A stretch of DNA of 10,030 nucleotides, from NCBI GenBank assembly GCA_023451915.1, contig JAEXXS010000382.1:1-10030 (forward strand), given 5' to 3'. The notes below the pieces were generated by a model. It was given only the letters and a program-made list of their open reading frames with translations. It was not told where the DNA came from and searched no databases. How positions within the stretch are numbered: the first letter of the stretch is position 1; every line of letters begins with the position of its first letter. Both the position numbers and the translations under genes were made by a program. This DNA is from Pseudomonadota bacterium. GTDB taxonomy: Bacteria; Pseudomonadota; Alphaproteobacteria; Rhizobiales; Rhizobiaceae. Shown here piece after piece: positions 1-6,671 of this stretch.

Positions 1-14
1 GTACGAAATTATTC

Positions 15-38
15 ATGAAGTGTCACACGACACTTCAT
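15..38. repeat. Perfect 10-bp inverted repeat with 4-nt spacer
   Basis: The left arm ATGAAGTGTC (15-24) and the right arm GACACTTCAT (29-38) are exact reverse complements around ACAC. No T-tract follows on the plus strand (TATTAAGTCTGG). On the minus strand the next bases are only mildly T-rich. It could be an operator for a dimeric repressor such as a TetR or GntR type serving a gene to the left of the window, or a hairpin at a transcript end. The sequence does not decide between these. Confidence 0.6.
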
Positions 39-162
39 TATTAAGTCTGGATTTCCCCTCAACTTGACTGCTATTGCTTAACACCGGCAAATTCAGCAGC
101 CCAGCTGGAGAATATGTTCCAGTATTATCTGAAAATCAATATGCCAATTCTACCAAAGTTCG

Positions 163-176
163 ATATATATATATAT
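163..176. repeat. (AT)7 dinucleotide tract
   Basis: Fourteen bases of uninterrupted alternating AT lie inside the AT-rich left region. This is a simple sequence repeat with no gene attached that I can support. Confidence 0.7.
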
Positions 177-393
177 GCCTTTCGAAGCCAAAAGTATCGC
201 CACAAAAAGCTGGTTGCTTGAGTCAATTAAATATAAAACCTACGCTAGCGGCCAAGGGTCAACAATACGGCAAATGTCGTTTTTCGTGACTACGCACGCC
301 GAAATGAACTCGACGACGGCGGGACGGGTTGTCGAATCTGGGGAAGGATAAATTCGCTGACTCGAAATACGCACAATAGCTTTGTTCGCTCTC

Positions 394-409
394 GCTCTTC
401 AGCAAGAGC
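394..409. repeat. Small 6-bp hairpin with tetraloop
   Basis: GCTCTT (394-399) and AAGAGC (404-409) are exact reverse complements separated by CAGC. No T-run follows on either strand, so it is not a convincing terminator. It may be chance. Confidence 0.35.
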
Positions 410-760
410 CCACTTAATTAGGTATAGTCGCATTTTAGGTACAAGATCTGAACAATTATGATGATCTTTATCAAGCGCCCCTGAATTTAACGAAAAGGCG
501 ACCTACCAAACGATAATTGTTGCCAAATCTTCGTCGTAGATTGCCAGTCAGGAACAGTAATGCCGCAGCCTATCCCGCAGTAGATCGACAGCGACGTTAT
601 AACAGTTGGGTGTCGATTTTCATTTCACGATGAACCGGTATTGGTTTCGCTCTAATCCGCATGAAAAGGAAAAATGAAAGCTATTTCCGAATCTTGAGCT
701 CTGCTTTATAGATCACGACGAAATGAAAAAGTGGGTTATCCCGTGCTGCAAATCAACAGT

Positions 761-779
761 CCACCCTTCCGAAGGCTGG
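761..779 (-). terminator. Possible terminator hairpin after the operon
   Basis: Read on the minus strand, an imperfect hairpin begins 11 nt after the last stop codon: CCA-g-CCTT-cgg-AAGG-g-TGG, giving seven pairs around one G/G mismatch and a 3-nt loop. The next bases (ACTGTTGATTTGC) are only moderately T-rich. A TTTTT run lies about 30 nt further on (725-729), just beyond a weak GGG-ATAA-CCC stem. This may end the operon transcript, but it is not a textbook intrinsic terminator. Confidence 0.35.
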
Positions 780-790
780 GCCGTGCCGCT

Positions 791-2017
791 TCAGCCTACT
801 AAGCCAATGCGCCACTGATAGGGCGGCGGCGTGCCATTGACGGCGAAGTCGCCGACGATTCGATCTTTGTATATTCGCGGGTTGTGTGATGACAATGTGC
901 GGGCGTTCCGCCAATGACGATCCAGACCGACGGATTTGCGCGTGGACGACGCTCCCAAAGCGTCGAAGGCGATTGTTGATGCTTCAAGTATCAAATCCGT
1001 GACCACAGTGAGGGCCTGCGACGTCTCCAGTTCGGCAATCGCGTTGGCGTGCTCTTCCCGAGCGTCGTCCCCGTTGAGATGGGCCTGGTATGCGCGCTCG
1101 ATCGACCGGGCGACCTGCAAGACGATTGCAGACGCCGTGTAGGCGTTGCTGCGGATGCGGCCCACCACCTGCAGGACTTGCGGGTCCTGGCTGGAGCGGG
1201 GGCCGGCCGCATTGGAATAGTTGCGCACGCGTGCAGCGACCGCTGCGGCAACCTCCGTCGACAGTGCTCGCCCAATGCCAGCAAGCGTCGCGAGATGAAC
1301 GATCTGGTAGAAGGCGGCGCCGTAACGGAACTGATCGTCATCTGCGACGATGTCCTTCGGATCGACCTCGGCAGCCACGAACCTAGTTGTTCCGCTTGCG
1401 GTCAGGGACTGTCCAAACCCGTCCCAGTCGTCGATGACTTCGACCCCCGGAGCATCGCGGCGGACTTGTACCACACTGCCGACGCCATCAAGGCCGGTGA
1501 CGCCGACATTGATCCAGTCGGCAAAGAGAGAGCCGGTGGTATAGAATTTCTGGCCATCGATGACGTGTTTTTCATCAGCCCGCGAGACCTTCGTGGAAAA
1601 GCTGCTCTGTTGCGCGTTGCCGATCTCCGTCCAGGCGTTTCCGGCAATCTCGCCGCGAGCCAATCGCTCCGTCCAGCGGCTGCGATCAGGGCCCTGTGCC
1701 TTGTTGACGATATCCTCGACAAAGCCGAAATGACCCCGCAGTGCCTGAGTAATGTTGGAGTCCGCAGCCGACAGCTCTATCAGCAGGTTGACCAGTTCGG
1801 GCACGGTCGCCCCAAACCCGCCCTCGGCCTCCGGCACGCGCAACGCACCGAAACGGGCAGCCTTCAACTGCGCGATCTCGGCATCTGGCAGCTTGCGGTG
1901 CAATTCCCGGTCCAGCGCGCCGACGGCGATGTCGGCAAAGAGCGGACGAAATTGTTCGGCAAGGGTTTCGTAACGTTCGGAAGGGCCTTCGCCCCAGCCA
2001 AGGTCAATCTGCGTCAT
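791..2017 (-). CDS. DszC/SfnB-type flavin monooxygenase (acyl-CoA dehydrogenase fold)
   Basis: This 408-aa cytoplasmic protein belongs to the group of flavin monooxygenases built on the acyl-CoA dehydrogenase fold (DszC, SfnB and relatives). Known members use reduced FMN from a separate reductase and O2 to oxygenate substrates; DszC converts a sulfide to sulfoxide and sulfone. The visible architecture is an N-terminal helical domain (about 1-115), a middle beta domain with GNAWTE (126-131) and YTTGSLFADW (159-168), and a C-terminal helical domain ending in HWRN (368-371), HNP (378-380) and GDFAVNG (389-395). H96 in RGHFGF and H378 lie about where the active-site histidines of DszC (H92, H391, from memory) would fall. 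The start at 2017 is chosen because AAAAGGAG (2028-2035) lies 10 nt upstream; an in-frame ATG at 2062 would overlap livF and lacks this placement. It is the last gene, 34 nt after livF. The family is secure; the substrate and an organosulfur role are inferred. A true acyl-CoA dehydrogenase is less likely given the HWRN/HNP C-terminus. Confidence 0.88.
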   Translation of the reverse strand: MTQIDLGWGEGPSERYETLAEQFRPLFADIAVGALDRELHRKLPDAEIAQLKAARFGALRVPEAEGGFGATVPELVNLLIELSAADSNITQALRGHFGFVEDIVNKAQGPDRSRWTERLARGEIAGNAWTEIGNAQQSSFSTKVSRADEKHVIDGQKFYTTGSLFADWINVGVTGLDGVGSVVQVRRDAPGVEVIDDWDGFGQSLTASGTTRFVAAEVDPKDIVADDDQFRYGAAFYQIVHLATLAGIGRALSTEVAAAVAARVRNYSNAAGPRSSQDPQVLQVVGRIRSNAYTASAIVLQVARSIERAYQAHLNGDDAREEHANAIAELETSQALTVVTDLILEASTIAFDALGASSTRKSVGLDRHWRNARTLSSHNPRIYKDRIVGDFAVNGTPPPYQWRIGLVG

Positions 2018-2027
2018 GTTTATATAA

Positions 2028-2035
2028 CTCCTTTT
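2028..2035 (-). promoter_or_regulatory. Shine-Dalgarno site fixing the start of the DszC-like gene
   Basis: Minus-strand AAAAGGAG lies 10 nt before the ATG at 2017. It supports that start over the longer in-frame ATG at 2062, which would begin inside livF. Confidence 0.75.
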
Positions 2036-2051
2036 AAATGAAGAGCACGGA

Positions 2052-2831
2052 TCACGCCGCATCTCCTAGATAGAGGCGATGGAGATCGTCACGCTGTGTC
2101 AGTTCTGCAGCCGTTCCGCTAAGCACCACGCGACCACTTTCGAGAATGTAGGCGCGCGATGCATGTTTCAGGGAAAGTGCCGCATTCTGCTCGGCAAGCA
2201 GAAAAGCCGTGCCGCGCTCCCGGTTGAGGCGTCCGATGATCTGGAAGATTTCCTGGACAATGCGCGGCGCGAGCCCCATTGAAGGTTCGTCAAGGAGGAC
2301 AAGGCGTGGACGGGTAAGAAGCGCCCGACCGATCGCCAGCATCTGCTGCTCGCCGCCGGAGCTGAGGCCAGCCTGCGTGCGTCGCTTCTCCTTGAGCCGC
2401 GGAAACCATTCATAGATATCGTCCAGTTGGTCCTGTAGAGCACGACGAGTTGGTCGATGCAGAAAAGCGCCAGCAAGCAGGTTTTCCTCGACGGTCAAAT
2501 GCGGAAACACATGCCGCCCCTCTAGAACATGTACGATCCCCCGTTTTGCCAGCCTGTTTGCCGGCAGGCCGAGAATATCTTCTCCATCTAAACGAATGTG
2601 ACCGCGGCGAACGGTAGCACGATCGGCGGATGCAAGACCGGATATCGCCTTGAGCACCGTACTTTTGCCGGCCCCGTTTGCGCCAAGAAGCGCAACGATT
2701 TCCCCGGTCCCAACCGAGAGCGAGACATCCGAAACGGCGAGGATCGCGCCGCCATAGACAACCTCGATGCCGGAGATATCAAGATGTGGATCGTCCATCC
2801 TGTCGGTCTGCATCTGCAAGTTTGTCGTCAT
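2052..2831 (-). CDS. livF: Branched-chain-type ABC transporter ATPase (LivF-like)
   Basis: This 259-aa protein is an ATP-binding subunit of a HAAT (branched-chain amino acid type) importer, acting on the cytoplasmic face with LivG. Walker A is GANGAGKST (50-58). A LivF-style Q-loop region EGRHVFP lies at 104-110, with Leu103 where many LivF proteins have Pro. The signature is LSSGGEQQ (156-163), Walker B is LVLLDEPSMGL (177-187), and AEQN (213-216) takes the H-loop place, as is usual in LivF. Length is slightly above the usual 235-240 aa because of about 17 extra N-terminal residues. GGAG at 2840-2843, 8 nt upstream, supports the start. The gene is separated from livGHM by the two binding-protein genes, and a GC-rich hairpin lies just upstream. 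The HAAT assignment is firm. The family name does not mean the substrate is leucine; the neighbouring oxygenases argue for another compound. Confidence 0.93.
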   Translation of the reverse strand: MTTNLQMQTDRMDDPHLDISGIEVVYGGAILAVSDVSLSVGTGEIVALLGANGAGKSTVLKAISGLASADRATVRRGHIRLDGEDILGLPANRLAKRGIVHVLEGRHVFPHLTVEENLLAGAFLHRPTRRALQDQLDDIYEWFPRLKEKRRTQAGLSSGGEQQMLAIGRALLTRPRLVLLDEPSMGLAPRIVQEIFQIIGRLNRERGTAFLLAEQNAALSLKHASRAYILESGRVVLSGTAAELTQRDDLHRLYLGDAA

Positions 2832-2852
2832 AACTCCATCTCCGTTGGAAGC

Positions 2853-2876
2853 CCGGGCGAGAAGTCGTCGCCCCGG
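2853..2876 (-). repeat. GC-rich intergenic hairpin between second binding protein and livF
   Basis: On the plus strand CCGGGCGA (2853-2860) pairs with TCGCCCCGG (2868-2876), giving eight mostly G-C pairs with one bulged base and a 7-nt loop. No T-tract follows in the direction of transcription, so a terminator is unlikely. Its place right after the binding-protein gene fits an mRNA 3'-protecting hairpin, as in other binding-protein operons. That function is inferred. Confidence 0.55.
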
Positions 2877-2887
2877 TGGACTCGCTA

Positions 2888-4234
2888 TCAGTTGATGCCT
2901 ATGTCGCGGGGTGTGATGCCATGCTCCTTGGCATAAGCGTCCGACTTGGCGTCAATCAGCGGTCGAAGCGCCTTGCGATCGGCCTGCACCCAGTCGCTGA
3001 CGAGGCTCCAGCGGCTGCCATTCCATTGCTGGACGCGCACCGCGCCACCGCCCTCATGATCGGCAGGCGTTAATTGCAGGTTCTGTACGAGGCCGAGGAA
3101 GCCGGCCTTTTCCAGCGCCGCATCGTCCAGCTTAAGGTGTTCAAGCGCCCACTGTCCTTCCTCGCCGGTGATCGGCCGGTTGCCGAATTTCGCCTGCGCT
3201 TGCCGCACGACCTCGACGGAGATCAGTGCATTCACGAGACCGGAATTATAATAAACGCTGCCGAAAGCCTTCGGATCGCGAAGGTCCGACTTGCCGGCGT
3301 CAACGATATGCTGTTTCAGCCGCTTGTGAATCTCGAACTCGGCACCGGCAGGATAGGGCGTCAGCGCCAGATAACCCTTGGCGGCGTCGCCAGCCGGAAT
3401 GACATCTTCTTCTGACGAAGCCCAGACGTCACCGACAATCCGATCTGCGGGGAAACCGAAGCGTTGCGCGCTCTTGATGGCAACCGGCGTCGACACACCC
3501 CAGGTGCGCAGAAAAACCCAGTCCGGTTTCTGCTCGCGAACCTGCCGCCATTGGGCAGACTGCTCGCTGCCGGGATCTGGAACGGGAATCTGGATGTTTT
3601 CAAAGCCGTATTTCTCCGCAAACAGCGCCAGCGGATCAAGCGTTTCGCGGCCATAGGCACTGTCATGATAGACGGTGGCGATCTTCTTGCCCTTCAGCTT
3701 ATCGAGGCCGCCTTCCCGCTCGGCGATATAGTTCACCAGTGCCGACGCCTCGCTATAGAATGTCACCATTACGGGAAAGATGTAGGGAAAGACGCGGCCG
3801 TCGGTTGCCTCCGTGCGACCATAGGCCATCGTGACGAGCGGAAGCTTATCCGCAACGGCACGGTCCGACAGCGCATAGGCCGCCGGTGCACCACTGGGGA
3901 AATAGGCAGCAACGGGTGCGCCGTTCAGGCCGCGCTTGAAGCGCTCATAGCATTCGATGCCTTTCTCCGCAGTCCATTCCGTTTCGCATTCCTGCCAGAC
4001 GATCGGAACGCCGTTGATACCGCCCTCGACCTCGTTGATATAACGATAATAGTCGATCATGCCCGCCCATATGGATGTGCCCGATGCAGCGTAAGGACCG
4101 ACGCGATAGCTTGCAATCGGGAAGAACTGCTTGTTGCTGTCCGGGCCGGGCGTCGTATCGACTGCATGGGCGGTTCCGGCCAGAAAAGCCAGTGAAACGG
4201 CGGTGATGAGGGCACGCGAAATCTTTTTTAACAT
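2888..4234 (-). CDS. Periplasmic substrate-binding protein 2 (HAAT family)
   Basis: This 448-aa precursor is the second of two tandem paralogous type I periplasmic binding proteins for the ABC importer. Residues 1-24 form a signal peptide: MLKKISR, then a hydrophobic core, then AHA before VDTTPG. The mature part is a two-lobed ligand-binding fold. Motifs shared with its neighbour are YRYINEVEGG (63-72), ATVYHDSAYGR, ENIQIPV, EQKPDWVFLRTWGVST and HEGGGA. It carries two cysteines, C83 and C95, the only ones in the protein and absent from the neighbour. They are spaced so that a periplasmic disulfide in the N-lobe is possible. The start at 4234 is chosen over in-frame ATGs at 4255 and 4252 because GGAG (4242-4245) lies 7 nt upstream and because the signal peptide then begins naturally. 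It starts 21 nt after the stop of the first binding-protein gene, so the two are almost certainly cotranscribed. The ligand cannot be read from the sequence. Confidence 0.9.
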   Translation of the reverse strand: MLKKISRALITAVSLAFLAGTAHAVDTTPGPDSNKQFFPIASYRVGPYAASGTSIWAGMIDYYRYINEVEGGINGVPIVWQECETEWTAEKGIECYERFKRGLNGAPVAAYFPSGAPAAYALSDRAVADKLPLVTMAYGRTEATDGRVFPYIFPVMVTFYSEASALVNYIAEREGGLDKLKGKKIATVYHDSAYGRETLDPLALFAEKYGFENIQIPVPDPGSEQSAQWRQVREQKPDWVFLRTWGVSTPVAIKSAQRFGFPADRIVGDVWASSEEDVIPAGDAAKGYLALTPYPAGAEFEIHKRLKQHIVDAGKSDLRDPKAFGSVYYNSGLVNALISVEVVRQAQAKFGNRPITGEEGQWALEHLKLDDAALEKAGFLGLVQNLQLTPADHEGGGAVRVQQWNGSRWSLVSDWVQADRKALRPLIDAKSDAYAKEHGITPRDIGIN

Positions 4235-4241
4235 GGTGATT

Positions 4242-4245
4242 CTCC
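4242..4245 (-). promoter_or_regulatory. Shine-Dalgarno site fixing the start of binding protein 2
   Basis: Minus-strand GGAG lies 7 nt before the ATG at 4234. It lies within the longer open frame that starts at 4255, which argues that the upstream ATGs are not used. Confidence 0.65.
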
Positions 4246-4255
4246 GGTTCATCAA

Positions 4256-5584
4256 TCAATTCGTTTCGGTTTGCGGCGTGCGCGGCGTAATGCCATGCTC
4301 CCTGGCGTAAGCAGCCGCACCTTCCTTGATCAACGGATTGAGCAGTTCATGGTCCGCTTTGATCCAGTCGGTCTGGAGCACCCACTTTTGGCCATCCCAG
4401 CTTTGAATGCGGGCCGCGCCACCACCTTCATGGTCGGTCGGGGTAATCGCGATCGGTTGCAGCAATCCCTTGAAACCAATGTCCTCAAGCCGCTTGTCGT
4501 TGATCGTCAGATGCTCGAAAGCCCAGCGGCCTTCTTTGCCGTTCAGGGGCCGTGCTCCAAAGTGCTTGTAACCGGTGCGCAATGCCTCGACGGCAAGCGC
4601 GGCATTGACGAGCCCGATATTGTAATTAACCGCTCCAAAGAGTTTTGGATCACGCAGGTCGGACTTGCCCTTGTCGAGGATCTCCGCCTTCAGCTTTTTG
4701 TGGATGCCGAAATCGGTGCCGCCCGGATAGGGTGCGAGCGCCGAGTAACCTATCGCTGCAGCGCCCGCAGGAATGACGTCGGATTCCGAACCGGCCCAAA
4801 CATCGCCGACGATATGATCAGCGGGGAAGCCGAAGCGCTGTGCCGTCTTCAGCGCCACGACCGTCGAGACGCCCCAGGTGCGCAGGAAAACCCAGTCCGG
4901 CTTCTGCTCGCGGATCTGACGCCATTGCGGCGACTGCTCGTTGCCGGGATCCGCGACCGGAATCTGGATGTTCTCGAAACCATATTTCTTTGCCAGTAAC
5001 TCGACAGCCGGCTGGCTGGCGCGGCCATAGGCGCTATCGTGATAGACGGTTGCGATCTTCAGCCCCTTGAGCTTGTCAAACCCGCCGACCTTGGAGGCGA
5101 TATAGTTGATGCCAGTCGATGCCTGACTGTAGTAGCTGAAGAGCAGAGGGAAGGCGTAAGGAAAGACCGTGCCGTCGACCGTCTCCGTCTTGCCTCCAGC
5201 CGGATCGATCAATGGGATCTTGTCGGCGGCGGCTCTTTCCAGCAGCGCATAGGTCGCCGGCGTACCGTGGGTGAAGAAAAAGGCGAGTGGCGAGCCATTC
5301 TTGCCGGCCTTGACGCGCTCATAGACCTCGACCGTCCGATCGGGACTCCACTCTGTTTCGAATTCCTCGTAGTCGAGCTTGACACCATCGACGCCGCCTT
5401 CGACCTCATTGATGTAACGGAAATAGTCGCGCTCGCCCGCCCACCAGAGTTCGCCGGAAGAAGCATAGGCGCCGACCCGATAGGTCGGGAGCGGAATATA
5501 TTGGCTGACATCTTCGGCAAATGCAGACGCCGCGTGAGAAAAGGCGGTGCTGGCGAGCAGCGCGGCGACGATCAATCGTTTCAT
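4256..5584 (-). CDS. Periplasmic substrate-binding protein 1 (HAAT family)
   Basis: This 442-aa precursor is a type I periplasmic binding protein of the branched-chain amino acid/amide class. Residues 1-23 form a signal peptide (MKRLIVAALL, then a core ending AFA before EDVSQY). The mature protein shows YRVGAYASSG (35-44), DYFRYINEVEGG (53-64), ATVYHDSAYGR (178-188) and DWVFLRTWGVS (230-240). It has no cysteine. It aligns along its whole length with the next gene product at roughly half identity by eye. The clearest divergence is in the likely ligand-facing stretch: FFFTHG...LIDPAGGKTET (102-135) here versus AYFPSG...LVTMAYGRTEA there. The frame is open upstream to 5761, but that extension overlaps livM and would bury the signal peptide. 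GGAG at 5592-5595, 7 nt before the ATG at 5584, fixes the start. It lies 37 nt after livM. The ligand is unknown; a small organosulfur or similar compound is inferred from the oxygenases. Confidence 0.9.
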   Translation of the reverse strand: MKRLIVAALLASTAFSHAASAFAEDVSQYIPLPTYRVGAYASSGELWWAGERDYFRYINEVEGGVDGVKLDYEEFETEWSPDRTVEVYERVKAGKNGSPLAFFFTHGTPATYALLERAAADKIPLIDPAGGKTETVDGTVFPYAFPLLFSYYSQASTGINYIASKVGGFDKLKGLKIATVYHDSAYGRASQPAVELLAKKYGFENIQIPVADPGNEQSPQWRQIREQKPDWVFLRTWGVSTVVALKTAQRFGFPADHIVGDVWAGSESDVIPAGAAAIGYSALAPYPGGTDFGIHKKLKAEILDKGKSDLRDPKLFGAVNYNIGLVNAALAVEALRTGYKHFGARPLNGKEGRWAFEHLTINDKRLEDIGFKGLLQPIAITPTDHEGGGAARIQSWDGQKWVLQTDWIKADHELLNPLIKEGAAAYAREHGITPRTPQTETN

Positions 5585-5591
5585 TGTTAGG

Positions 5592-5595
5592 CTCC
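5592..5595 (-). promoter_or_regulatory. Shine-Dalgarno site fixing the start of binding protein 1
   Basis: Minus-strand GGAG lies 7 nt before the ATG at 5584. It rules in favour of the start with the clean signal peptide over the frame extension into livM. Confidence 0.7.
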
Positions 5596-5621
5596 GAGGT
5601 TCGAAAAAAGCGAGAAACAGG

Positions 5622-6668
5622 TCATGACGGGAAAAGGCGGCGGCTCGCCGTCCGCCGGATGGCAAGAAGGCGCGAAAGTCCTTCCGGTTCGCGAATGAGG
5701 AACCAGATGATGAGGATGCCGAAAATCGCCTTCTGGATGTTCTGAAGCAGACCGGCGTCAACCTGGCCGCCGAAAAGATATTGGAACAGCCAGTCGAGAG
5801 CGAGCGGCAGGAGGCTGACGAAAGCAGCGCCTAAATAGGCGCCGCGGATCGTGCCGAGACCGCCAATGATAATGATGAAGAGGACCTGATAGGACCGGTG
5901 CAGGCCAAAGCTCTGAACGCTCGCAGATCCGAGATAGGCAAAGGCCCATAATGCGCCGGCAACGCCGAGAATGAAGCTCGATACGGCGAAAGCCTGCAAC
6001 TTGGCACGCAGGACAGGCACACCGATCACCGCAGCCGCTGTATCCATATCCCGGATTGCCATCCAGTTGCGGCCAGTCTGGCCTCGGATCAGGTTGAACG
6101 ACAGAAAGGTCAAGAAAGTGACGATGCCGAGCGTCAGGTAATAACGACCATGCGGTCCGTTGGCATCGAGGCCGAAGAAAGAGAGCCCTCGTGACAGGGC
6201 GATGGTGGCCGAGGAATTACCGTTGTAGAACCACGGGAATTTAAGGAACAGCCATTCGAAGAAAAACTGGGCGGCCAGCGTACTGACGATCAAGTAAAAC
6301 CCCTTGATACGGGTGGACGGCAGCCCGAAGAGAAGCCCGACCGCCCCGGCAATCAGGCCGGAAACGATTAGAGCGAACGGCAAAGGCAATTCTGGCACGC
6401 GCAGTTGCAGCGCGAAAGTCGCATAGGCGCCCACCATCATGAAGGCGCCCGCCCCGAGTGAAAGCTGCCCGGCATAGCCCGTCAACAGATTGAGACCGAG
6501 GCCAGCGAGCGACAGGATTAGAAACGGCACGATGATGGCGTTAATCCAGTACTCGGAAGCAAAAAACGGCGCGGCCAGCGCCAGAGCGGTCGCCACTGCC
6601 AGACCGATCGTTTTCAGGCCAGCCGGGTCGGCGGTTTCGCCTGTGGCGCGCAGGTCGAGCTCAGCCAT
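5622..6668 (-). CDS. livM: Branched-chain-type ABC transporter permease (LivM-like)
   Basis: This 348-aa inner-membrane permease should pair with the LivH-like protein to form the channel of the importer. It has a short hydrophilic N-terminus (1-18) followed by about eight or nine hydrophobic segments. Family hallmarks are LNLLTGYAGQLSLGAGAF (59-76), LPSTRIKGFYLIVSTLA (116-132), the cytoplasmic ATPase-coupling loop IRDMDTAAAVIGVPVLRAK (205-223) and GGLGTIRGAYLG (269-280). The C-terminus is basic (RRTASRRLFPS). Length is normal for LivM. It starts 3 nt after the livH stop, with AAAGGG about 8 nt upstream inside livH, which suggests translational coupling. A T6 run (minus strand) lies in the 37-nt gap to the next gene, but I see no good stem before it. 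Confidence 0.93.
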   Translation of the reverse strand: MAELDLRATGETADPAGLKTIGLAVATALALAAPFFASEYWINAIIVPFLILSLAGLGLNLLTGYAGQLSLGAGAFMMVGAYATFALQLRVPELPLPFALIVSGLIAGAVGLLFGLPSTRIKGFYLIVSTLAAQFFFEWLFLKFPWFYNGNSSATIALSRGLSFFGLDANGPHGRYYLTLGIVTFLTFLSFNLIRGQTGRNWMAIRDMDTAAAVIGVPVLRAKLQAFAVSSFILGVAGALWAFAYLGSASVQSFGLHRSYQVLFIIIIGGLGTIRGAYLGAAFVSLLPLALDWLFQYLFGGQVDAGLLQNIQKAIFGILIIWFLIREPEGLSRLLAIRRTASRRLFPS

Positions 6669-6671
6669 GAT

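Larger units (their letters stand above)
1..790. other. AT-rich region without a supportable gene
   Basis: This stretch lies downstream of the operon. Spot counts are clearly AT-richer than the coding cluster: about 27% G+C in 121-180 and about 45% in 361-420. The only open frame over 60 codons (74-289, plus strand) needs a TTG start, has no clear Shine-Dalgarno site and has a composition I do not recognise, so I do not call it. Items that can be seen are a perfect inverted repeat (15-38), an (AT)7 tract (163-176), a small hairpin (394-409) and a hairpin just after the last operon gene (761-779). No tRNA, rRNA or complete mobile element is recognisable. Confidence 0.6.

Noticed and set aside
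74..289. 71-codon plus-strand open frame in the left region
   Set aside because: It needs a TTG start, has no clear ribosome binding site, crosses the (AT)7 tract and encodes nothing recognisable. It is more likely a chance frame in AT-rich DNA.
600..690. Possible insertion-sequence end near GTGTCGATTTTCATTTCACG
   Set aside because: It vaguely recalls the ends of IS21-like elements, but I see no transposase, no matching opposite end and no target duplication, so it cannot be supported from sequence alone.
1049..2041. 330-codon plus-strand open frame antisense to the DszC-like gene
   Set aside because: It mirrors a gene whose own protein has clear family motifs. The translated antisense product shows no recognisable domain. 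Long antisense frames are expected in G+C-rich DNA.
3464..4999. Plus-strand frames of about 240 codons (3464-4195 and 4271-4999) antisense to the two binding proteins
   Set aside because: Their similar translations simply reflect the homology of the two binding-protein genes on the other strand. They are not a repeated gene family.
5585..5761. 59-residue N-terminal extension of binding protein 1
   Set aside because: It overlaps livM, would hide a normal signal peptide, and the Shine-Dalgarno site at 5592-5595 supports the internal ATG.
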